Assembly (NCBI RefSeq): GCF_008245025.1
Contig: NZ_CP043426.1
Coordinates: forward strand, 310,001-374,000
Direction: 5' to 3'
DNA length: 64,000 bases
Source of the DNA: Campylobacter lari subsp. concheus
GTDB lineage: Bacteria; Campylobacterota; Campylobacteria; Campylobacterales; Campylobacteraceae
Part shown: one piece after another, positions 16,469 to 24,519 of the stretch
Position numbering within the stretch: the stretch's first letter is position 1
Layout: every line of letters begins with the position of its first letter
Translations under genes and position numbers: made by a program
Notes under the pieces: generated by a model
What the model was told of the DNA's origin: nothing
What the model saw: the letters and a program-made list of their open reading frames with translations, nothing else
Databases searched by the model: none

Positions 16469-17398
16469 ATGCATAGGGTTATACTAGCTATTTTAGCCTG
16501 TTTTAACTTTCTATTTGCTCAAGAAAATTTTGAAGTTAAAAATACTCAAATTTGGGATGTACAAAGAGTAATGAATATAGAAAGTTATCAAAATTTTGGT
16601 GCTTTGTGGACTAAACTACAAGGTGAGTATATTGCAAGTGCTGTTTTGATTATACTTATAGTGGTAATTTCAGCTTTTGCTTTACACTATATGGTCATAG
16701 GTCCAAAGAAATTTTCTCATGATGGTAAGAAAATTTATGCCTTTTCAGTATTTGAAAGATTGTTTCATTTTGTAGCAGCAATTTCTTGGATTATCCTTGT
16801 GCCAACCGGACTTATTATGATTTTTGGATCATATTTTGGTGGTGGATTTTTTGTAAGAATGTGTAAAAACTTACATGGTATTGCTACTATTTTGTTCATC
16901 ATTTCTATCATTCCTATGCTTTTATGTTGGATTAAAAGAATGCTTCCTGCAAGTTATGATTTAAGATGGATGATGATGGTTGGTGGATATTTAAGCAAAG
17001 AGAAAAAACCTATACCTGCGGGTAAGTTTAACTTTGGTCAAAAATCTTGGTATTATATAGCTGTTTTTGGTGGCTTTTTGATGATAATCACTGGTGCGTT
17101 TATGTTTTTCCTTGATTTTAATTCTACTTCTTTACAGTCTATTTTTGGAATTTCTCATATAGATATTTTAAGAGCTTCAGCTATCATCCATAATATTTTG
17201 GGTATTTTATGTGCAGTATTTTTTGCTATTCACATTTATATGGCTGTATTTGCTATTAAAGGAAGTATCCACTCTATGATTAGTGGTTATAAAGAAGAAG
17301 AGGAAGTTTATATTTTACATTCTTATTGGTATAAAGAACTAAGCGATAAAAAACAAATCAATCCATCATTTACTTACGATTCTAAAACAAAATTTTAA
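16469..17398 (+). CDS. fdhC: formate dehydrogenase cytochrome b subunit
   Basis: The 309-residue protein has a signal-like N terminus (ending LFAQ), then about four membrane helices with histidines suited to two b hemes (FERLFHFVAA, KNLHGIATI, IIHNILGI, FFAIHIYMAVFAI). It is the FdnI/FdhC-type gamma subunit that passes electrons from FdhAB to menaquinone. In C. jejuni, as I recall, fdhC follows fdhAB; here it stands upstream of the chaperone gene and is separated from fdhA by two genes. A weak -10 (TAAAAT near 16390) may drive it. Confidence 0.85.
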   Translation: MHRVILAILACFNFLFAQENFEVKNTQIWDVQRVMNIESYQNFGALWTKLQGEYIASAVLIILIVVISAFALHYMVIGPKKFSHDGKKIYAFSVFERLFHFVAAISWIILVPTGLIMIFGSYFGGGFFVRMCKNLHGIATILFIISIIPMLLCWIKRMLPASYDLRWMMMVGGYLSKEKKPIPAGKFNFGQKSWYYIAVFGGFLMIITGAFMFFLDFNSTSLQSIFGISHIDILRASAIIHNILGILCAVFFAIHIYMAVFAIKGSIHSMISGYKEEEEVYILHSYWYKELSDKKQINPSFTYDSKTKF

Positions 17399-17418
17399 AA
17401 TCTCACTTGATTTTTTTA

Positions 17419-17460
17419 AATTTTCCTTGTTATAATCAAATAAAAATAACAAGGAAAATT
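17419..17460 (+). promoter_or_regulatory. 15-bp inverted repeat covering promoter and RBS
   Basis: AATTTTCCTTGTTAT (17419-17433) is a perfect inverted repeat of ATAACAAGGAAAATT (17446-17460), with a 12-base loop. The left arm runs into a -10 box TATAAT (17431-17436) and the right arm contains the AAGGA ribosome site of the gene starting at 17462. A read-through transcript from fdhC would fold and hide the ribosome site, whereas a transcript from the internal promoter would begin within the loop and stay open. That consequence is inferred. It could also act as an operator or as the fdhC terminator. Confidence 0.6.
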
Positions 17461-17461
17461 A

Positions 17462-18142
17462 ATGATACAAGATATTGATCTTTCGCGTAAATATTTCTAT
17501 GAATTTTTTTCAAAAGCTTTTAATTTTATCAATGAAAAAGAGTTTAAAATTTGGCATGAACAAGTTTTAGTTTTAGCTCAAAGTCCTTTGGATGATAGTT
17601 TAAAGTCTGATTTTGAAAAACTTAGTGCATGTGATTTTGTAAGTTTTAAAGAAGAACAAAATGCGGTATTTTTTGATTTTTCTTATGTGAATGTGCCTAT
17701 TAGCGCTTCTTTTTATGATGAGGGTAGAGATGATGGTAAAATGAAGCTTCAAGCTTGTGAAATCATTAGAAAAACCAAATTTAGAAAAAAAGAAGATTGC
17801 AGACAAAGCGAAGATGAATTTGGCTTTTTGTTTGCTTTTATGGCAAGTATTATTGAGCATGATTTAAAAGTTGCACAGCAATTATTTCGTTTTGTGATAA
17901 ACCCTGTAATAGATGAGTTTATAGAAAAATTACAAATCCATAAAAACTCAAATTTTTACATTGCTATTGCTAATATTATGAAAGTCTTTTTTACAAACGA
18001 AAGAGCTTATTTAGAAGTACAAGCGCCTATGAGAAAGGAAGGTAAAAGTATAGCAGATGAGGCTTTGCAAAGACTTCCTTACGAACCAAGACTTCCTACC
18101 AAATTTAGTAAAACAAATATAGAAGAACTTAGTAAATTATAA
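17462..18142 (+). CDS. TorD-family maturation chaperone for formate dehydrogenase
   Basis: The 226-residue all-helical protein resembles the TorD/DmsD/NarJ chaperones that bind Tat signal peptides of molybdoenzymes and hold them until the cofactor is in place. Features include YFYEFFSKAF at the start and the acidic SEDEFGFLFAFMASIIEHDL in the middle. Its position just before the small Tat protein and fdhA makes FdhA the expected client. It corresponds to a chaperone gene of the C. jejuni Cj1513c-Cj1514c region. Confidence 0.8.
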   Translation: MIQDIDLSRKYFYEFFSKAFNFINEKEFKIWHEQVLVLAQSPLDDSLKSDFEKLSACDFVSFKEEQNAVFFDFSYVNVPISASFYDEGRDDGKMKLQACEIIRKTKFRKKEDCRQSEDEFGFLFAFMASIIEHDLKVAQQLFRFVINPVIDEFIEKLQIHKNSNFYIAIANIMKVFFTNERAYLEVQAPMRKEGKSIADEALQRLPYEPRLPTKFSKTNIEELSKL

Positions 18143-18153
18143 AAATAAATATA

Positions 18154-18171
18154 TATTTTGTTACCAAAATA
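18154..18171. promoter_or_regulatory. short palindrome after the chaperone gene
   Basis: TATTTTG-TTAC-CAAAATA is a perfect 7-bp inverted repeat 12 bases after the stop codon. It lacks a T run, so an operator is as likely as a terminator. The sequence TATATTTTGTTAC around it resembles TATATTTGTTAC upstream of putA (24409-24420). Confidence 0.35.
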
Positions 18172-18241
18172 CATATTATCAAAATCATCTTTTTATGAAA
18201 ATAGAATTTAAATAAAATCTTAAGTGAAAATATGCAAAAGT

Positions 18242-18282
18242 TATAATGTTTAAGTGTGTAAATACTTTGAAAATAAGTATTT
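18242..18282 (+). promoter_or_regulatory. fdh operon promoter and leader hairpin
   Basis: TATAAT at 18242-18247 is about 70 bases upstream of the first Tat gene. The leader carries AAATACTT (18260-18267) and AAGTATTT (18275-18282), a perfect 8-bp inverted repeat with a 7-base loop, just downstream of the expected start point. It could be an operator for the ModE-like protein encoded at 21996 (inference). Confidence 0.5.
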
Positions 18283-18318
18283 ATAGTTATTCTTTACTTT
18301 TATTTCAAAGGAGAGAAC

Positions 18319-18522
18319 ATGGAGGCCAATCAAAGAAGGGATTTTTTAAAAAAATCTTTGAAAATTGGTGCTTTAGGGGTAGTAGCTGGAGCGAGCGTTA
18401 ATGCTTTAGCTAAAGATGATTACCAAGAGCAAAATACTGTAGTTTTAGGAAAAAGCACTAAAAAAGAAGTGCTTTATAAAAAAACTATGCATTGGGAAAA
18501 ATATTACAAAATAGCTTACTAA
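18319..18522 (+). CDS. small Tat-signal protein of formate dehydrogenase region
   Basis: The 67-residue product starts with a twin-arginine signal (QRRDFLKKSLKIGALG), followed by about 35 polar residues ending MHWEKYYKIAY. This fits the small family described as formate dehydrogenase region TAT target. It immediately precedes fdhA, 16 bases away, and has AAAGGAGAG as ribosome site. A role in export or assembly of the FdhA complex is likely but not established. Confidence 0.85.
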   Translation: MEANQRRDFLKKSLKIGALGVVAGASVNALAKDDYQEQNTVVLGKSTKKEVLYKKTMHWEKYYKIAY

Positions 18523-18538
18523 TTAAGAAAGGAAGAAG

Positions 18539-21361
18539 ATGGCATTAGCAAGAAGAAATTTTCTTAAGCTTGCTGGTATTGCTGGTCTTGGAAGTGCGGC
18601 TTTTGGTAGTGAAAACAAAGCTATTAGAGCTGCAAGTGAACAAGAGGTAGCAAATCCTTATCCAGATTCTAAGATTGTTAGAACAATCTGTAGTATCTGT
18701 AGTGCAGGCTGTGGAATTAAAGCAGAAGTGCAAGATGGAGTTTGGGTGCGTCAAGAAAACGCTATAGAACATCCTATTTCTCAAGGATCACACTGCTGTA
18801 AAGGGATAGATCAAATCGATCTTACTAAATCAAAACAGCGTATTAAATATCCTATGAAAAAAGAAAATGGCAAATGGATACGTTTAACTTGGGAGCAAGC
18901 TATCAATGAAATTGGTGATAAAATGCTTGAAATCCGTAAAGAAAATGGACCTGATAGCGTTATGTTCTTAGGTTCAGCTAAATTTAATAACCAACAAGCT
19001 TATTATTTTAGAAAATTTGCAGCATTTTGGGGTACTAACAATATAGATCACGTTGCTAGAATTTGACACAGCGCAACAGTCGCCGGTGTGGCGAATACAT
19101 GGGGTTATGGCGCTATGACAAATCATTTTGGTGATGTGACTAAACACTCAAAAATGATGATTATTTTTGGTGCAAATACTGCTGTGGCTAATCCTATTGG
19201 ATTTAAACACTTATTGCAAGCAAAAGATCGTAATAATGCTAAATTGGTAGTTGTAGATCCTGTTTTTACAAAAACTGCAGTACATGCTGATGAATACGTA
19301 AGAATTCGTCCGGGTACAGATATAGCTTTAGTTTATGGCATGCTACATTTGATCTTCAAAAACGGTTGGGAAGATAAAGAATTAATCAAAACTAGAACTT
19401 ATGGGGTTGAAGAAATAAAAGCAGAAGCTGCTAAATGGACTCCTGAGGTTGTAGAAGATGTAACAGGTGTTCCAGTTGCTCAACTTGAAAAAATCACAAG
19501 AATGCTAGCTACAATCAAACCTGCTACGCTATTTTGGGCTTTAGGTATTACTCAACACTCAGTAGGTAGTTCTAATACAAGAATTCTAGCTATCTTGCAA
19601 CTTGTTCTTGGTAACATAGGCAAACCAGGTGCAGGAACAAATATCATCAGAGGACATGATAATGTTCAAGGTGCTACTGATATGGGTTGTTTGGCTGATA
19701 CTTTACCAGCTTATTATGGGCTTGATGATAATGCTTGGAATCATTTTTCTAATGTATGGAATGTTGAAAGAGAGTATTTAAATTCGAGATTTTATTCTAA
19801 AGAATGGATGCATGAAAAAGGCTTTTCACTAGCAAAATGGTGGCAAGGCGTTTTACATGAAGAAAAAACTTATTCTAACTCACCTATACGCGTACTTTGG
19901 GTGCAAGGAACAGGTATTACTTCTATGGCGCATACGGTAAAAATTCAAGAAGCACTTAAAAAACTTGATATGATCGTAATTGCTGAGCCTTTTGTAAATG
20001 AAGTAGCAGTTTTAGCAGATCGTCCAGATGGTATTTATATCATCCCAGCTTGTACTCAATTTGAAACAGAAGGTTATGTAACAGCGACTAACCGTGCTAT
20101 GCAATGGCGTTCTCAAGTAGTAAAACCAATTTATGAAAGTAAAGAAGATCAAGAGATTATGTTTGCTTTTGCTAAAAAATTTGGTTTTTATAAAGAATAC
20201 ACTCGTGGTATGAAAATGGAATTAAAAGATCATAAACTTGTACAAACAAGAGATGATAGTGATGATAATTTTGTATGGCCTGATGATGCTACAAGAGAAA
20301 TGAGTAATGGTCTTTTAAGTATAGGCTTAAGAGGTATTTCAGCTGAACGTCTAAGAAAACACCAACAAAATTGGGAACATTTTGATCCTGATACCCAAAG
20401 AGGTATTGGCGGTGAAGTTAAAGGCGAATATTATGGTTTACCTTGGCCTTGCTGGGATAAACAACACCCAGGTACCTCTATTATGTGGAATACAGATATT
20501 CCTTATGAAGAAGGTGGTATGGGCTTTAGAAATCGCTTTGGTTTAGAGCATGATGGACATTCTCAATTAGCAGATGAAGCCTTTACTCCAAAAGGATGTA
20601 AAGTTAAAGGTGGCTACCCACAAATTACTAAAGAAAATATCGAAAAAGTGTTTAATATCAAACTAAGCGATAAAGAAAAAGAATTAATGGGTGCTAGCTG
20701 GAGCACAGATATTTCAGGTATTATCTTAGAAAAATGTAGAGAAAAGAGTGCTTGCTGTTTAGGTAATGCAAGAGCGAGAATGAAAGTTTGGGAATTTGCT
20801 GATCCTATTCCACTACATAGAGAGCCTATTCACTCGCCTCGTTGGGATTTGGTTAAAAAATATCCTACTTGGGGTGATCAAGAGAAAAACTTTAGGGTTG
20901 AGAGTAAATTTATTAGCGAGCAACAAAAAACAGATTGGAGCAAAGAGTTTCCAACTATTATTTCAAGTATGCGTTTAGTAAATTTAAGTGGTGCGGGTAT
21001 GCTTGAGCGAACTAGTAAATATCTTGCTGCAATTACACCTGAGATGTTTGCTAATGTGCATCCTGAACTTGCTTTAAAATATGGCATAAATGATGGTGAT
21101 ATGATGTGGATTCACTCACCACAAGGCACTAAGATCAAAGTAAAATGTGTCCATAATCATTCAGTTACACCAGATAGAATTTGCTTGCCTTATAATTTTG
21201 CAGGTATTATGCAAGGAGTGGATTTAAGTTACAATTATCCTGAAGGTACTAAACCTTATACTATAGGGGAAAGTTCTAACACGGTTACTAACTATGGTTT
21301 TGATATAAATACGCAAATTTCTGAGTTTAATGCAGGACTTTGCAGACTTGAAAAGGCTTAA
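18539..21361 (+). CDS. fdhA: formate dehydrogenase alpha subunit, selenocysteine enzyme
   Basis: This is the catalytic subunit, oxidising formate in the periplasm with a molybdenum or tungsten bis-MGD cofactor. The coding region has one in-frame TGA at 19064-19066 and runs through it to give 940 residues. The residues around it read ARI-U-HSATVAGVANTWG, the exact position of the catalytic Sec/Cys in the family (residue 176). The N terminus carries a Tat signal (ALARRNFLK). A 4Fe-4S site is formed by C51, C54, C58 and a cysteine at 86-87. Downstream of the TGA is a SECIS-like hairpin. selD, yedF and selC in this window support selenocysteine insertion. The two halves should not be annotated as a pseudogene. 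Confidence 0.95.
19064..19094 (+). promoter_or_regulatory. selenocysteine codon and SECIS-like hairpin in fdhA
   Basis: TGA (19064-19066) is followed after 13 bases by TCGCC (19080-19084), loop GGTGT (19085-19089) and GGCGA (19090-19094). The GGU in the apical loop and the distance resemble the minimal bacterial SECIS of E. coli fdhF, whose loop is GGUCU. An alternative fold pairs 19072-19078 with 19087-19093. Confidence 0.65.
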
Positions 21362-21371
21362 GGGGTAAGTT

Positions 21372-21941
21372 ATGGCTAGAATGAAATTTTATGTAGATAA
21401 TAATCGCTGTATTTCTTGCTTTGCTTGTCAAGTAGCTTGTTCAAGTGCGCATGAAGTGCCAGTGGGAATTAACAGAAGAAAGGTAATCACTCTAAATGAA
21501 GGTATAGAAGGCAAAGAGTTTTCAACAACTCTTGCTTGCCAACACTGTACAGACGCTCCATGCGAGCAAGTTTGTCCTGTAAAATGCTTTTATATTAGAG
21601 CTGATGGTATTGTTTTACATGATAAAAAAACTTGTATAGGTTGTGGGTATTGTCTTTATGCATGTCCTTTTGGTGCTCCACAATTTCCAAGAGATGGTGC
21701 CTTTGGCATTAAGGGTGAAATGGATAAATGTACTATGTGTGCAGGTGGTCCTGAGCCTACTAACTCTCATGAAGAAAGAGAACTTTATGGGCAAAATCGT
21801 ATCGCAGAAGGTAAAGTGCCTATGTGTGCTGCAGTTTGTTCTACAAATGCACTTTTGGTTGGTGATGCAGCTGAAGTTAGTGCAATGTATAGAAAAAGAG
21901 TTTTACTTAAGGGTCAAAATTTAGGACTTGATGTAAAATAA
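21372..21941 (+). CDS. fdhB: formate dehydrogenase iron-sulfur subunit
   Basis: The 189-residue protein contains four cysteine groups for 4Fe-4S clusters: CISCFACQVAC, CQHCTDAPCEQVC, CIGCGYCLYAC and KCTMCAGG. It passes electrons from FdhA to the cytochrome b subunit. There is no signal peptide of its own, so it is probably exported with FdhA. It begins 10 bases after the fdhA stop, and a strong terminator follows. Confidence 0.93.
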   Translation: MARMKFYVDNNRCISCFACQVACSSAHEVPVGINRRKVITLNEGIEGKEFSTTLACQHCTDAPCEQVCPVKCFYIRADGIVLHDKKTCIGCGYCLYACPFGAPQFPRDGAFGIKGEMDKCTMCAGGPEPTNSHEERELYGQNRIAEGKVPMCAAVCSTNALLVGDAAEVSAMYRKRVLLKGQNLGLDVK

Positions 21942-21944
21942 CTC

Positions 21945-21970
21945 AAAGGGTGTTTGCAAACACCCTTTTT
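21945..21970 (+). terminator. intrinsic terminator after fdhB
   Basis: AAAGGGTGTTTG (21945-21956) and its exact complement CAAACACCCTTT (21957-21968) form a 12-bp stem followed by T residues. It closes the fdh operon four bases after the fdhB stop. Confidence 0.85.
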
Positions 21971-21995
21971 ACTACTTATAATCCAAGGTTAATTC

Positions 21996-22724
21996 ATGGA
22001 AGAGCTAATTTTACAAATTCAAAAAAATCTTGATGAAAATAATAAGCTTACTTGTAAAAAAGCACTAGAACTTTTAAAACAATACTCTAAAGAAGATTTT
22101 CAAGCTACTATAAAAGAATTAGGTATAAAAATTTCAGATTGTGAGCTAGGTCAATTTGGCAAGTTAAATAAAAATATAGCAAAAAGTGAAATTTTAGAAA
22201 AATTAGAAACAAAATTAGATTCCAAGCGTCGCATATCATGTAAAGATGCTTTAGAATGCGCTAAAGACTTTAATATGGCTGATATGAGAGCTACGCTTAA
22301 AACCTATAAGATTGATGTTAAATATTGTGAACTTGGTTGCTTTGAAGAAAAAAAGGGTAAAAAATTTCATATAAAAAGTAAAATTTGGGTAGAAAATTCT
22401 GATGGAGAATTGCTTTTTGGTAAAGGTAAAACAGATATTTTAGAATTAGTGGGAGAATGTGGAAGTATTTCCCAAGCGGCCAAACAACTAGGGATTAATT
22501 ATAAAAAAGCATGGCTTTATATACAAGATTTAGAAAAAAATATGAAAGAAGAATTACTTATTGCTAAAAAAGGAAGAGGAAGTGAATCGGGTAGCAAACT
22601 TACTCCAAGAGCTTATGAGTTAATTCAAAATTTTAAAATTTTACAACAAGATATAGAAGAATATACTAATAAACGCTTTAAAGAATTATTTTTCAAGAAA
22701 AATCAAGAAAAAGATAAAACTTAA
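21996..22724 (+). CDS. modE: ModE-like regulator with duplicated N-terminal module
   Basis: Residues 128-215 form a ModE-type winged helix (GECGSISQAAKQLGINYKKA, ending LTPRAYELI). The C-terminal molybdate-binding domains of classical ModE are missing. Instead the N terminus holds two related 40-residue units, 16-55 and 78-117. Each has a cysteine in the first helix (C20; C82) and a CELG-x-F motif 29 residues later (C49; C111). C. jejuni has a ModE-like protein (Cj1507c as I recall) controlling Mo/W transport. The position next to fdhAB fits regulation by metal, redox state or selenium. What the cysteine units sense is unknown. Confidence 0.75.
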   Translation: MEELILQIQKNLDENNKLTCKKALELLKQYSKEDFQATIKELGIKISDCELGQFGKLNKNIAKSEILEKLETKLDSKRRISCKDALECAKDFNMADMRATLKTYKIDVKYCELGCFEEKKGKKFHIKSKIWVENSDGELLFGKGKTDILELVGECGSISQAAKQLGINYKKAWLYIQDLEKNMKEELLIAKKGRGSESGSKLTPRAYELIQNFKILQQDIEEYTNKRFKELFFKKNQEKDKT

Positions 22725-22772
22725 TTTGAATACAAGTTATAACAATATATCATTAAATAAAAAAGGCAAAAG

Positions 22773-23351
22773 ATGAAAATTGATTGTAGAGATTTAGCTT
22801 GTCCACGTCCTGTGATAGAAACAAAAAAAGCTTTAGAAGAGTTAAAAGAAAATGAAAATTTAGAAATTCTTTTAAATTCTCAAGCTTCTAAAGAAAATGT
22901 AATGAGATTTTTAAAATCTTTAAATTTGGAATTTAATGTTAAAGATTTAGATGATGAGAGTATTATTAGCATTGTAAAAGATGGCAATATAGTTCATAAT
23001 CAAGAACAAAATTTACAAGAATATAATGTGTTGTTTTTAAAAAGCGATAGAGTAGGCGAGGGAGAACTTGGAAAAAATTTAATGCTAGGCTTTTTAAAAA
23101 CATTAAAAGATTTACCTAATAAACCTGTAAAAATTCTTTGTGTTAATGATAGTGTTTTGATGAATACTGATTGCTCTCATATGGCATTTGAAGCCATGAA
23201 AGAACTTGAAAATTTAGGAGTTGAAATTTATAGTTGCGGGGCATGTTTGGAATTTTTTGGTAAAAGCAAAGAACTTAAAATAGGTAAAATAGGTAATGCT
23301 TATGAAATTTTAAATGAACTTTTTGGAAAGGCAAAGATTATTTCTTTATGA
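22773..23351 (+). CDS. yedF: selenium metabolism protein YedF
   Basis: The 192-residue protein joins an N-terminal TusA/SirA domain (CRDLACPRPVIETKKAL, with the CPxP cysteine C10) to a C-terminal DsrE-like domain (VEIYSCGACLEFFGK). This fusion is the YedF family, found next to selD in many selenium-using bacteria and thought to handle reactive selenium or sulfur for SelD. The stop codon overlaps the selD start (ATGA). Confidence 0.88.
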   Translation: MKIDCRDLACPRPVIETKKALEELKENENLEILLNSQASKENVMRFLKSLNLEFNVKDLDDESIISIVKDGNIVHNQEQNLQEYNVLFLKSDRVGEGELGKNLMLGFLKTLKDLPNKPVKILCVNDSVLMNTDCSHMAFEAMKELENLGVEIYSCGACLEFFGKSKELKIGKIGNAYEILNELFGKAKIISL

Positions 23352-24379
23352 CATATAAAGATCAAAAACTAACTCAATATGTAAAAGCTGCGGGTTGAGC
23401 TGCCAAATTAGACTCGGTGGGTCTTGACAAAATTCTTGGCATTTTAAAGCCGCATAAAAACATTTTAAGTGGTATTGATAATAACGAAGATGCAAGTGTT
23501 TATAAGCTAAATGAAGATTTAGCTTTAGTGCAAACTCTTGATTTTATCACACCTGTGGTTGATAGTGCGTATCATTTTGGCGCTATAGCTGCTGCAAATG
23601 CCTTAAGCGATGTATTTGCTATGGGTGCTGAGGTGATTAATGCTTTAAATATTGTAGGCTTTGATGCTTGTCATTTTAATAATGAAATTTTACTTGAAGT
23701 GTTAGAAGGTGCTAGAGTTAAGGTTGAAGAAGCTGGTGCTGTGCTAGTAGGTGGGCATACTATAGAAAATGATGAATTTATTTTTGGTCTTAGCGTAACA
23801 GGTGTAGTTCATCCTAAGAAATTTATAGCCAATAATAGTGCAAAAGATGGTGATGTGATTTTACTTACTAAACCTATAGGTAGTGGTATTATTAGCACTG
23901 CTATCAAGGCTAGTTTGCTAGAAAAAGAAAAGATTTTAAAAGCAATAGAGCAAATGAGTTTTTTAAATCTTTATGCAAGTCGTATTTTGAGGGAATTTAA
24001 AAGTCTTAGTGCTTTAAGTGATGTGACAGGTTTTGGTCTTTTGGGACATTTAAAAGAAATGTTAAATAAAGAGATTATGATAGAAGTATATAAAAAGGAA
24101 ATTCCTTTAATGGATGGAGTTTTATCAATGGCTAATATGGGGATTATCCCAGCAGGAGCTTATAAAAATAAAGATAGTCTAAAAATTTGGGTTAATAATT
24201 TAAATGAAAAAGATGAGGATATAGTGTATTTTGATCCTCAAACTTCAGGTGGACTTTTAGCTAGCATGAGTGAAAATGAAGCAATTGAAGCTTTAAAAAT
24301 CTTGAGGGATCACAATATAGAAGCAAAGATTATTGCTAGATGTGTAAGAAATATTCATAATTATTTATTATTGTACTAA
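23348..24379 (+). CDS. selD: selenide, water dikinase SelD, itself a selenoprotein
   Basis: SelD makes selenophosphate, the selenium donor for Sec-tRNA. The true start is the ATG at 23348, overlapping the yedF stop, giving MTYKDQKLTQYVKAAG, then TGA at 23396-23398, then AAKLDSVGLDK. The TGA stands where other SelD proteins have the catalytic Cys or Sec of the GAG-[C/U]-AAK motif (residue 17). The full protein is 343 residues, of normal length; a start after the TGA (for example 23417) would remove the active site. Later motifs such as LSDVTGFGLLGHL and DPQTSGGLL are intact. A SECIS-like hairpin follows the TGA. Confidence 0.93.
23396..23424 (+). promoter_or_regulatory. selenocysteine codon and SECIS-like hairpin in selD
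   Basis: After the TGA (23396-23398) and 11 bases comes AGACTC (23410-23415), loop GGT (23416-23418) and GGGTCT (23419-23424), a 6-bp stem with one G-U pair. Distance and GGU loop agree with bacterial SECIS elements and with the hairpin in fdhA. Confidence 0.65.
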
Positions 24380-24387
24380 TATTTTAT

Positions 24388-24472
24388 TTACAATTAAAAA
24401 TATATGTTTATATTTGTTACTTTTTTACATAAAAAAATAAATTACAAATAAATATATGTTGATTTTCGTTGC
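24388..24472. repeat. two imperfect 31-33 bp direct repeats before putA
   Basis: Segments 24388-24420 and 24442-24472 share TTACAA, TAAA, ATATATGTT and a GTT-x-C end, 54 bases apart. They occupy most of the selD-putA gap and end about 48 bases before the putA start, upstream of the probable -10 (TATCAT, 24481-24486). They look like paired binding sites for a regulator (inference). Confidence 0.5.
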
Positions 24473-24519
24473 AATTTTTGTATCATAAATACATATTAAC
24501 TATTAAAGTGGAGGAAAAA

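Noticed and set aside
20796-21087. small frames on both strands inside fdhA
   Set aside because: They lie entirely within a well-supported gene and show no ribosome site or family features.
18539-21361. fdhA as a pseudogene or frameshift (frame ends at 19066 and resumes)
   Set aside because: The interruption is a single in-frame TGA at the conserved selenocysteine position, with selD, yedF and selC in the same window.
23417-24379. selD starting at GTG 23417
   Set aside because: This would remove the catalytic N terminus; the frame from ATG 23348 through TGA gives the full family motif.
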